Positions 1 to 5,205 are shown, numbered from the stretch's first letter. The stretch is 5,205 nucleotides of DNA from Helicobacter sp. (GCA_014799985.1 JAAVGZ010000025.1:1-5205), one strand, 5' to 3'. Made by a program: numbers and translations. The notes: generated by a model from the letters alone, not told the origin.

Positions 1-2925
1 CTCAACATCAGCAACCTCCTTGTCAGCAATCCACTTGACGAAGGCATCGTGATTACCACAAGCAAAGGGCAAGACAACATCACACTCGTTGCGGGTGCGA
101 ACCACGACATCATCGAGTTTGCCGCTGGTGGCGAAGGCTCCGCCGCAAATCCCGAAGTGCATGTCCTCGACCTTGGCAACCTCCGCCTCGCGAACAACCA
201 AAGCTTCAGCATTGACGGGCTCACGATTACCAACATCAGCACAGATGTTTACCGCGCCACAGACATCGCACAGGCAATCGCGCAATACGCCCAAAACGGC
301 GCTCTCGATGCGAGCTTGCAAGACAAGTTTAGCGTTACAGGCAACTTTGCGAGCCTCAAAGGTGATTGGGCGGGCGCGACCGTGGCAGCGAGCGGCGGCG
401 CACTCACCTTCACAAGCACGCTCAATCGCAACATTCGCGATTTGAGCCTCACATTCGATGGCAACGGCAATAGCGATGTGCCCGCCGACATCACCGCGAC
501 CATCAAGACAAGCCACGCCGACGTTGACGCAAGCGTTGCGAGCGCCACTCTCGGCTTCTCAACCATTGGCGCAGTGGGCAAAGAGTATATCGCAGCGAGC
601 GGGTTTGGCACAGCTGCTACTCCTACTACATTCTTGGACTACACAGCTACCAAAGCTAGCATTGCAAATGGCTCTACAAGCGGCAGCTTCACATTCAGCC
701 TCCCCGATGCTGAAGGCAATGCGCAAAACTTTACGCTTACATTCACAGCAGACCAATCTGCTGGGGCAGCTGTTGATATTCCTCAAGCCACATTGCTTGG
801 CATTCTCAACGGCGCAGCTACAAGCGGCGGTGGGATTTCGATTAATGACGGGTCAAATGATTTGGCAATTACATGGTCGATTACAAATAACGGAGCTTCT
901 GGCTCTCCCGGCTTCGACACCGTCAACTTCGCAGCGCTCGGAATCAAGTTTGTACCCAATGGCACAATAACTACCAATATCAATGCCAACACCGACAACC
1001 TCAAAAAGCTCGGAATCAGCGGCACTATCGACCTTGGCGGCACAACCAACGACATTACGCTCCCCGCTGGTGTTGGTGCGCATATCGAGCAGGGCGAGCC
1101 CGCAGCGTTTAGCACAGTGAGCCTCAAGGCAAACGGCACGAAATACGAAGATGTCGCGTCTTTGACCGTTGATGGGCAAACCTACAAATTGCAGATTATC
1201 AACAAAACAGATGCAGACTTCGCATTTGATACCACAACATTGGTGGCATTGTTCAACATGGGCAGCGCAAACGGAAGCGCAGCGACAGCGTTTGACTATG
1301 GCAAATGGAACGGCACAAGCTGGAGCGGCAGCGCAACCAACCTCGATAGCAGCGCAGCGAGTGCGAATGTGTATTATAAAATCGTCTCTGCCGATGGCAA
1401 AACCGAAGATGTCGGCGTCTCGTTTGGTGGCTTGCTCACCAAAGGGCTTGGAATCAAAGCCGAGCTCGATGGTTCGTGGCCTTTGATTAATGGATTCAAG
1501 TTTGGCACTGCTAGCGCTAGCCTTTGGACAGCCGAGCACACCGTCAAACTCGTTACCTCTCAAGCCTTTGGCAACCAAACGCTAAGCGGAACGATTGTCC
1601 CCGATGCTGCCGAGCCTGCGAGGATTGAGACAACAACATTCACGATTGACAACGGCGACACAACCAACACCGTTACCATCACCGGCGCGGGCATCACCGC
1701 AACTGCCGCCGCCACACAGGTGCATAAGCTGCTCACCGATGGCATGATGGACGCAAGCTTCTTCGCGCTCGCCGAAGGCGCTGACCCAGCCGCAACCCCC
1801 GCACCTGTCGTGAATGTCAATGGCGCTGCGTATAGCGCAAGCAACGCAAACACCTACAAAGAGTTGTTCGCGCTCGCTGCGGGGCTCGAGTATGACCTTA
1901 GCGGGTCTAGCGTTATTGTTCAGCTCGATTCTGGCGCAACCGCCGAGCAAAAAGCCGCGCTCAAGAGCGGCACGATTACGCTCACCCAAACCACCGGAGA
2001 CGCCGCGCCCCTTACAGGCACTGCGACAATTTCGGCATTTGAGGGCGCAACCAATGGCGAGATTAGCGTAACATTCGGCGCACTCAAGGCGGGGCAGAGC
2101 TATACGTTCAACGACAAAACAGTCGTGGCGACCAAAGACCTAAGCGCGGGCGATGTCGCGAGGGCATTCACGCTCACTAGCGATGATAGCTTCGATGGCG
2201 CTGTGATTCTCGGCGCGTTTGACACAAACGGCAAGATTGTCGAAAGCGAGGTTCTCTATGGCTTTAGCGGCGCGGACAACAGCACGCTCATTATTCGCGG
2301 CACAACGAGCCAAAGCATCACTGCGGCTGCCGAAGCGAAGGTAACAGGCACTGGCACGATTGGTGTCGATACGCTCGGAATCAGCCAATACACCGCGCAG
2401 CAAGGCTCTGATGGTAGTGCACCTAATGCCGATAGCTATGTAACATTCTCTGTGGGCAACGCGGGCGGCGCGAACGCTGCGACCGTGATTGCCGCAAACA
2501 CCGGCGCGCTCGATACGATTACGAATTTCGATGTCGCTAACGATGGATTGCGACTCAAGATGGGCAACGGCAGCTACTACGGAGACGAGCAAGCGCTTAG
2601 CGGCAATGTGAGCACCGTGCTCGATGGTGGCGGAATCTATGTCGATGCGAACGGCAACACGCTCACCGCGAGCGCCGCGAATGGCATTATCAACTTCGGC
2701 GCAAGCGATGCGAGCGGCGCGGCAGTCGATGCGGCTATCTCGCTCGAGCAAAAGCTGTATGTTGCGACCAACAACATCGCTATCAACAAGGTCGCTGGGT
2801 TCGCGCATGAGGGCGATTTCTATGTTGTCGCCACCGGCGCAACCAACGGCAGCACAACCGATGACCTCGTCATCAAGCTCGCTGGCGTTGGCGGCATTAC
2901 CGATATTACGACTTTGTTGGCGTAG
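1..2925 (+). CDS. Large modular surface/secreted protein, S-layer/RTX-adhesin-like, C-terminal part (5' end outside window)
   Basis: The frame is open from the first base to TAG at 2923-2925, giving 974 codons. The GTG at 49 is internal, because the frame continues upstream without a stop, so the true start lies outside. The product is rich in Ala, Gly, Ser, Thr, Asn and Asp and contains no cysteine. Residues 23-40 (GQDNITLVAGANHDIIEF) resemble an RTX-like turn. Loosely similar beta-rich modules follow at about residues 55-160, 225-340, 365-470, 540-645 and 676-770. Several contain the pattern 'F..l..Gqs.t..g.t..At.dlsa.dVA..f' (clearest at 685-720: GALKAGQSYTFNDKTVVATK). The C-terminal region (about 780-974) has DTITNFDVANDGLRL at 838-851 and ends GDFYVVATG...DDLVIKLAGVGGITDITTLLA, as in type I-secreted S-layer and RTX proteins such as Campylobacter fetus SapA. 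Export by a type I ABC system and a surface or adhesive role are inferred; no exporter gene is visible here. No catalytic motif was recognised. Confidence 0.82.
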   Translation, partial: LNISNLLVSNPLDEGIVITTSKGQDNITLVAGANHDIIEFAAGGEGSAANPEVHVLDLGNLRLANNQSFSIDGLTITNISTDVYRATDIAQAIAQYAQNGALDASLQDKFSVTGNFASLKGDWAGATVAASGGALTFTSTLNRNIRDLSLTFDGNGNSDVPADITATIKTSHADVDASVASATLGFSTIGAVGKEYIAASGFGTAATPTTFLDYTATKASIANGSTSGSFTFSLPDAEGNAQNFTLTFTADQSAGAAVDIPQATLLGILNGAATSGGGISINDGSNDLAITWSITNNGASGSPGFDTVNFAALGIKFVPNGTITTNINANTDNLKKLGISGTIDLGGTTNDITLPAGVGAHIEQGEPAAFSTVSLKANGTKYEDVASLTVDGQTYKLQIINKTDADFAFDTTTLVALFNMGSANGSAATAFDYGKWNGTSWSGSATNLDSSAASANVYYKIVSADGKTEDVGVSFGGLLTKGLGIKAELDGSWPLINGFKFGTASASLWTAEHTVKLVTSQAFGNQTLSGTIVPDAAEPARIETTTFTIDNGDTTNTVTITGAGITATAAATQVHKLLTDGMMDASFFALAEGADPAATPAPVVNVNGAAYSASNANTYKELFALAAGLEYDLSGSSVIVQLDSGATAEQKAALKSGTITLTQTTGDAAPLTGTATISAFEGATNGEISVTFGALKAGQSYTFNDKTVVATKDLSAGDVARAFTLTSDDSFDGAVILGAFDTNGKIVESEVLYGFSGADNSTLIIRGTTSQSITAAAEAKVTGTGTIGVDTLGISQYTAQQGSDGSAPNADSYVTFSVGNAGGANAATVIAANTGALDTITNFDVANDGLRLKMGNGSYYGDEQALSGNVSTVLDGGGIYVDANGNTLTASAANGIINFGASDASGAAVDAAISLEQKLYVATNNIAINKVAGFAHEGDFYVVATGATNGSTTDDLVIKLAGVGGITDITTLLA

Positions 2926-2979
2926 GGTGGATTCTCTTGCTTGGCATGGAATCGTGCGGGATTCTCGCAGGTTCTGTGC

Positions 2980-3010
2980 GGGGCAGCCCCCCCCCCGCCC
3001 CCCGCGGGGG
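2980..3010. repeat. Poly-C tract (C10-G-C6) merging into a perfect GC palindrome
   Basis: GGGG at 2980-2983 can pair with CCCC at 2987-2990 around a CAG loop. The run of ten C is at 2987-2996 and, after one G, six C are at 2998-3003. The last five C, with GC in the middle, form the perfect 12-bp palindrome CCCCCGCGGGGG at 2999-3010. Long C/G homopolymers are known slipped-strand sites in Helicobacter and Campylobacter. This one is 62 bases past the stop of the surface-protein gene and in no convincing gene, so any effect would be on transcription or on RNA ends rather than on a reading frame. Confidence 0.75.
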
Positions 3011-3040
3011 ATATGCGCTTTTGTGTGCCTATGGGGGCGC

Positions 3041-3080
3041 TCCTCTCCCCCTCCCTTGCGGAGAGGGAATAAGGGGGTGG
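3041..3080. repeat. Nested palindromic repeat of the 'ccctccc-ttgcgg-aggg' type
   Basis: CCCCCT (3047-3052) pairs with AGGGGG (3072-3077), and inside it CCCT (3053-3056) pairs with AGGG (3064-3067). Alternatively CTCTCC (3043-3048) pairs with GGAGAG (3060-3065). The core CTCCCTTGCGGAGAGGG resembles a small palindromic repeat scattered in many bacterial genomes, recalled from general knowledge and not searched. It lies directly against the next element, which begins at 3081. Confidence 0.6.
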
Positions 3081-3176
3081 GTCATTGCGAGCGTTCGCAC
3101 GAACGCGCGGCAATCAAACGTGTGGGGTTGCCCCGAATCGTTGATTGCTTCGCTCGCGCCGCTCGCTCGCAAGGAC
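3081..3176. repeat. MITE-like dispersed palindromic element with 13-bp terminal inverted repeats
   Basis: The left end GTCATTGCGAGCG (3081-3093) is matched by the right end CGCTCGCAAGGAC (3164-3176), whose reverse complement differs at one base. Inside, GCAATCAA (3110-3117) pairs with TTGATTGC (3141-3148), and GGGG-TTG-CCCC sits at the centre (3124-3134). The left arm itself folds: GCGTTCG (3091-3097) with CGAACGC (3100-3106), flanked by ATTGC (3084-3088) and GCAAT (3110-3114). It encodes no transposase. The CATTGCGAG...GCAATC...GATTGC...CTCGCAA layout matches a non-autonomous palindromic element that I recall as common in intergenic regions of several proteobacterial groups. No target-site duplication is obvious. 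Confidence 0.72.
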
Positions 3177-3221
3177 GGGGCGAGATTGCGCCTCTGCTTT
3201 GCGTGGATTGGCATTCTGAAA

Positions 3222-3352
3222 CTGCTTTGCAGATAAGGAAGCTTATCCATACAGGGCAAGCAAAATCTGCTGGGCAGATTCTTGTATTTGTGCCCCCCTC
3301 TATGGGGGCATGTTGAACGTAAGCGTTCAAGTGTTCTATCACAATCTATTGT
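3222..3352. repeat. Series of short hairpins upstream of the attenuator-like fold
   Basis: Almost every base of this stretch lies in or next to an inverted repeat. CTGC/GCAG is at 3222-3232 and GATAAG/CTTATC at 3232-3247. AATCTGC-TGG-GCAGATT is at 3264-3280, and its stem can be lengthened by CAAG/CTTG (3257-3260 and 3281-3284). TGCCCCC/GGGGGCA is at 3291-3310, TTGAACG-TAAG-CGTTCAA at 3313-3330 and ACAAT-CT-ATTGT at 3341-3352. The three 7-bp perfect stems in a row are well above chance. None is followed by a T run, so they do not look like ordinary terminators. Function is unknown. Confidence 0.65.
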
Positions 3353-3379
3353 AAGGGTTATTTGCAGCCTTGTTGGGGT

Positions 3380-3452
3380 GTAAGCAATAAAGTGCTTGCG
3401 GAGGGTGTAGTCCTACACTCTCCGCTTGTACTTTAACTTTATTGGGTACAAG
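3380..3452 (+). promoter_or_regulatory. Attenuator-like nested inverted repeat with two alternative folds
   Basis: The centre is a 13-bp stem: GCGGAGGGTGTAG (3398-3410) pairs with CTACACTCTCCGC (3413-3425), with one G-T pair. Two flanking hairpins are possible: GTAAGCA/TGCTTGC (3380-3386 and 3393-3399) and CTTGTAC/GTACAAG (3425-3431 and 3446-3452). Alternatively, CAATAAAGT (3385-3393) is perfectly complementary to ACTTTATTG (3436-3444), which would enclose the central stem in one long hairpin and break both flanking ones. Mutually exclusive pairings placed about 20 bases before a ribosome site suggest an RNA switch or attenuator acting on the next frame. No known riboswitch class was recognised. 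It could also be a dispersed palindrome. Confidence 0.5.
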
Positions 3453-3472
3453 TGTAGTGCGCAATTTTAAAT

Positions 3473-3479
3473 AAGGAGG
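3473..3479 (+). promoter_or_regulatory. Strong ribosome binding site AAGGAGG
   Basis: AAGGAGG ends six bases before the ATG at 3486, the ideal spacing, and is a perfect match to the anti-Shine-Dalgarno core. It is the best ribosome site in the window. It supports translation starting at 3486, although the frame it opens is not the most coding-like one downstream. Confidence 0.65.
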
Positions 3480-3485
3480 CAAAAC

Positions 3486-3680
3486 ATGAATCCTTTTGCG
3501 CTACTGGGCTTACAGCCTTACGAGGTTTTATGGTGGGTTTTGAACCCCTTGTTGCTTTTGATGCCGAAATCTTGGCTGAAAAAAGTAAGGTTGCTCTATC
3601 AATTATCAACGACGTTGAGAAAGATAACAACTTGGTTACCACCAAATTTGCTAGAGGCACTGCAGAATTTTCTGCCGTAA
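3486..3680 (+). CDS. Small hypothetical protein, 64 aa, frame uncertain
   Basis: The frame opens at an ATG six bases after AAGGAGG and closes at TAA 3678-3680. The product is Leu- and Trp-rich: it starts MNPFALLGLQPYEVLWW, then has a hydrophobic run NPLLLLMPKSW at about residues 20-30 and a basic second half. It could be a one-pass membrane peptide. The codons after about residue 15 are poor, whereas the frame one base back, starting at 3530, reads much more like a protein. Translation may therefore begin here in a gene that carries a frameshift, or this may be a leader peptide. No family was recognised. Confidence 0.33.
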   Translation: MNPFALLGLQPYEVLWWVLNPLLLLMPKSWLKKVRLLYQLSTTLRKITTWLPPNLLEALQNFLP

Positions 3681-3694
3681 GCCTACAAGCATGA
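3530..3694 (+). CDS. Small hypothetical protein, 54 aa, alternative frame to the preceding entry
   Basis: ATG at 3530 follows GAGG (3522-3525) by four bases, and the frame ends at TGA 3692-3694. The sequence has a balanced, soluble character (FDAEILAEKSKVALSIINDV at residues 10-29, then VEKDNN and TTKFARGTAEFSAV). Its codons show the purine-first pattern (GTT, GCT, GAA, GAT, AAC) typical of real coding DNA, unlike the overlapping frame. The same frame is open back to 3458, just after the TAG at 3455-3457. The protein may be a short gene of its own, or the continuation of the frame started at 3486 after a one-base shift near 3525-3545. I do not recognise the family. It could also be the decayed coding remnant of a dispersed repeat. 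Confidence 0.38.
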   Translation: MVGFEPLVAFDAEILAEKSKVALSIINDVEKDNNLVTTKFARGTAEFSAVSLQA

Positions 3695-3714
3695 ATGCTG
3701 CAAATGCGTTCATG
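3690..3714 (+). terminator. Hairpin overlapping the end of the small frame, possible weak terminator
   Basis: CATGAATGC (3690-3698) pairs with GCGTTCATG (3706-3714) over nine positions, with one G-T pair and a seven-base loop. It lies just after the TAA at 3680 and overlaps the TGA at 3692-3694. The following TTATAT is only a poor U run, so termination is uncertain. Confidence 0.35.
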
Positions 3715-3721
3715 TTATATA
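3713..3721 (+). promoter_or_regulatory. Possible extended -10 promoter element for the ATPase gene
   Basis: TGTTATATA fits an extended -10 box (TGn-TATAwT), with no clear -35. A second candidate, TGATTTTAT at 3756-3764, has TTGCAA 16 bases before it (3737-3742). Either would start a transcript about 70-110 bases ahead of the ATPase ATG. Both are weak, composition-driven guesses. Confidence 0.2.
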
Positions 3722-3807
3722 CCAGTTAAAACTGGTTGCAAGCAGGGGCATGGGGTGATTTTATCAATCCATTCCTCTTGCTTGTGCTATGAGCACTCCC
3801 TTTGGGA
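3721..3807. repeat. Back-to-back hairpins in the leader of the ATPase gene
   Basis: ACCAGTT/AACTGGT lies at 3721-3736. A long imperfect hairpin follows: CAAGCAGGGG (3739-3748) pairs with CTCTTGCTTG (3775-3784) with two G-T pairs, and its upper stem is GGGT (3753-3756) with AATCC at 3766-3770. Then come GTGCT-ATG-AGCAC (3784-3796) and TCCC-TTT-GGGA (3797-3807). These leave almost no unpaired gap up to the AT-rich stretch that carries the ribosome site. They may form the structured 5' leader of the ATPase message or be part of the same repeat block as the hairpins before the small frame. Confidence 0.5.
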
Positions 3808-3821
3808 CAATCTTAATCATA

Positions 3822-3827
3822 AAGGAA
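3822..3827 (+). promoter_or_regulatory. Ribosome binding site AAGGAA for the ATPase
   Basis: AAGGAA ends five bases before the ATG at 3833, in an unstructured A-rich stretch directly after the last hairpin of the leader. It settles the start of the ATPase gene. Confidence 0.6.
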
Positions 3828-3832
3828 AATAA

Positions 3833-5205
3833 ATGAAAACTCACGGTTTCGCAATTCGTAACTTTAGGAATCTTGGTATATGCAAAAACGATAAAGAGCA
3901 AGGAATATTTTTGCGTTTATCAGAGATTGAAGGAAAGTTTGGAGGATTAACAATTCTCCTCGGCAAACACAATTCAGGCAAAAGCAATCTATTGAAAGCT
4001 TTGGAGAAATTCAGAAATTCGTATTTGTCTTTGAATGGTTCGCAAAATCTCAAAGGGCTAAATCTTTTATCACAAGACGATATTCCTAAGTCGCAAAGCC
4101 TTTTGCCTAGCATTGCATTTGCGTATCAAGGAAAGCCCGCCTACTATTTGCAATATCGCAAAGATATTGCGTTCAAAAGCGGAATGGCGAACAAAGAACA
4201 GACAGGAGAATTTGATTTGGACGAACATCTTGCAAAATTGCAAGATGATTTTGATAGCTGCGAGGTTTATATTTATCCAAAAGAAAAGAAAGAGCCTAGC
4301 AAGCCCATCAAACTACTGCTCAAAGACACTTCTGGTGGTGGTAGATTTATGCGATGCACAATAGAGCCGCTCAAAAATGACAATGACTATCCAGTCGGTG
4401 AACTGAAAACTAAAGAATCGAAACAATTGCATTGCCCCTTTGTTGTTGGGTATGAATCGTTCAATGTAAAGCAAAATTTTGCCGATTATATCAACGACAC
4501 TTCACAACCCATTCAATCATCGGCTTTTAAAGAAAATCGCCTCGCTATTTGTCTTGACGAGAATCAAAATCTGCAACAAAAATATTTTGTTGGGAATGCG
4601 ATATTGCAAGGCAGTACGTATGTTTCCCTGTCAAGCCATCAAGTCCAAGATATTTCGGACACAGAGCGCGAACAACTCCACATTCCAAAAATTGTGTTTT
4701 ATGATGAAACACAATTTTACAATAAAGACCTTTCAACAACGCCCGACAAGATTAAGGAATCGAAACTTTTTGGGGGCGGAATCACGAAAAAGCTCATGCA
4801 GATTAACCAAGATTTTAACGCATTATATGGCATGCAAGATGGCGGAGAAAGCTATCGATTCGAGCTCAATATCGACACCGATAAATTCGCGCTCGAGATT
4901 TACAAGGGCGAGCAAGCATTGTCGCTCGAAGAACAAGGAAGCGGATTTAAGAGGCTCTTTGACTTTGTCTTTAGCTTCGCCCAACAAATCGATGGCTTGG
5001 AAAAGGGCGATATTGTGTTGATTGACGATGTCGAAAAATCTTTGAGCGGCTCAATTCAAATGAGATTACGCAAATATTTAAAAGAACTCGCACAAAAAAG
5101 AGGCATTCTTTTTATCGTGAGCACGCATTCGCCATTCATGATTGATTGCAATCATCTCGAGGAGATTCGGCTTCTCAAGGCAAAAGACAATGGGCTTGGA
5201 ACGGA
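3833..5205 (+). CDS. OLD/ABC-type AAA ATPase, 3' end outside window
   Basis: The frame is open from ATG 3833, behind AAGGAA, to the right edge (457 codons plus two bases), with no stop. The N-terminus reads like the OLD/RecF/SMC-like ABC ATPases: HGFAIRNFRNL (4-14), then GGLTILLGKHNSGKSNLLKA (37-56) with Walker A GKHNSGKS (44-51; His46 where Asn is commoner). A long insert of about 300 residues follows, without a clear coiled coil. The ABC-like signature is SLEEQGSGFKRL (364-375), Walker B is DIVLIDDVEKSL (393-404) with Asp398, Asp399 and Glu401, and the switch motif is ILFIVSTHSPFMID (425-438) with His432. The protein should bind and hydrolyse ATP in the cytoplasm, probably as a dimer. Relatives work in phage defence (Gabija GajA, Septu PtuA, PARIS AriA, retron effectors) or as stand-alone OLD nucleases. 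Whether a TOPRIM nuclease domain or a partner gene follows cannot be seen. The gene is clearly AT-richer than the surface-protein gene. Confidence 0.88.
   Translation, partial: MKTHGFAIRNFRNLGICKNDKEQGIFLRLSEIEGKFGGLTILLGKHNSGKSNLLKALEKFRNSYLSLNGSQNLKGLNLLSQDDIPKSQSLLPSIAFAYQGKPAYYLQYRKDIAFKSGMANKEQTGEFDLDEHLAKLQDDFDSCEVYIYPKEKKEPSKPIKLLLKDTSGGGRFMRCTIEPLKNDNDYPVGELKTKESKQLHCPFVVGYESFNVKQNFADYINDTSQPIQSSAFKENRLAICLDENQNLQQKYFVGNAILQGSTYVSLSSHQVQDISDTEREQLHIPKIVFYDETQFYNKDLSTTPDKIKESKLFGGGITKKLMQINQDFNALYGMQDGGESYRFELNIDTDKFALEIYKGEQALSLEEQGSGFKRLFDFVFSFAQQIDGLEKGDIVLIDDVEKSLSGSIQMRLRKYLKELAQKRGILFIVSTHSPFMIDCNHLEEIRLLKAKDNGLGT

Larger units (their letters stand above)
2926..3485. other. Repeat-rich intergenic region between the surface-protein gene and the small reading frame
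   Basis: About 560 bases contain no convincing gene. The short open frames across it are translations of GC-rich palindromes on both strands and have no ribosome site. The content, left to right, is a C10/C6 tract with a GC palindrome, a nested CCCCCT/AGGGGG palindrome, a MITE-like element of about 96 bp, a run of separate 6-7 bp-stem hairpins and a large attenuator-like fold. No classical intrinsic terminator (a stem followed directly by a U run) is seen after the TAG at 2925. The GC hairpins at 2980-3010 could block transcription, but this is only a guess. Confidence 0.7.

Noticed and set aside
49..51. GTG at 49 as the start of the surface-protein gene
   Set aside because: The same frame is open to the first base of the window, with matching protein composition and no ribosome site ahead of the GTG.
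853..1578. Long open frame of 241 codons on the minus strand inside the surface-protein gene
   Set aside because: It is an antisense shadow of the repetitive purine-first codons of the real gene. It is Cys-rich and low in structure, has no ribosome site, and contradicts the clear plus-strand protein.
2140..2808. Minus-strand frame of 222 codons
   Set aside because: It has the same origin: Arg/Ala-rich antisense translation of Gly/Ala/Asp codons, with no start signal or recognisable domain.
2624..3316. Plus-strand frame of 230 codons crossing the stop of the surface-protein gene
   Set aside because: It starts inside the real gene in another frame and continues through the poly-C tract and the dispersed palindromes. 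Its composition is Arg/Ser/Pro-rich and typical of translated repeats.
3081..3352. Possible CRISPR array because of repeated palindromic units
   Set aside because: The units are all different, with no constant repeat or regular spacer length.
3439..3660. Minus-strand frame of 73 codons opposite the small plus-strand frames
   Set aside because: It has no ribosome site upstream, and the purine-first codon pattern lies on the plus strand. It mirrors the frame at 3530-3694.
3735..3800. Possible tRNA-like cloverleaf in the ATPase leader
   Set aside because: The hairpins do not have tRNA arm lengths. There is no T-loop TTCRA motif, no seven-base acceptor stem and no CCA context.
4479..5021. Plus-strand frame of 180 codons inside the ATPase gene
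   Set aside because: It is in a different frame from the ATPase, which has all its ATP-site motifs in order. This one is Lys/Ser/Arg-rich without any motif.

Overview
The window holds two protein-coding genes, each cut by a window edge, separated by about 900 bases of repeat- and hairpin-rich DNA. The organism is not identifiable from sequence alone. Several things suggest a host-associated Campylobacterota bacterium of the Helicobacter/Campylobacter type: a long uninterrupted C tract, an S-layer/type I-secreted protein style known from Campylobacter fetus, the AT-leaning codon use of the second gene, and strong AAGGA/AAGGAGG ribosome sites. This assignment is an inference and is only moderately likely.

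Bases 1-2925 encode the C-terminal 974 residues of a very large surface or secreted protein. It is Ala/Gly/Ser/Thr/Asn/Asp-rich, has no cysteine at all, is built of loosely repeated beta-rich modules, and ends in a type I secretion-like C-terminus. The start codon lies upstream of the window.

Bases 2926-3220 are intergenic and carry three kinds of simple or dispersed repeat: a C10/C6 tract running into a perfect GC palindrome, a nested CCCCCT/AGGGGG palindrome, and a roughly 96-bp MITE-like element with 13-bp inverted ends (12 of 13 matching) and no coding capacity.

Bases 3220-3832 form a block unusually rich in inverted repeats. It includes a 13-bp-stem hairpin whose two flanks can pair with each other or fold separately, which looks like an attenuator. 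This sits just upstream of a perfect AAGGAGG ribosome site. Behind that site is a small reading frame (3486-3680) that competes with a more coding-like frame (3530-3694). The stretch from 3690 to 3807 is again almost continuous hairpins.

From 3833 to the right edge runs a clear gene for an OLD/ABC-type AAA ATPase. It has a Walker A, an ABC-like signature, a Walker B and an STH switch motif, with its C-terminus outside the window. Such ATPases often belong to phage-defence or DNA-repair modules, but the part that would decide between these (a TOPRIM nuclease domain or a downstream partner gene) is missing. The two large genes show no sign of working together. The repeats between them make this look like an accessory, rearrangement-prone junction.
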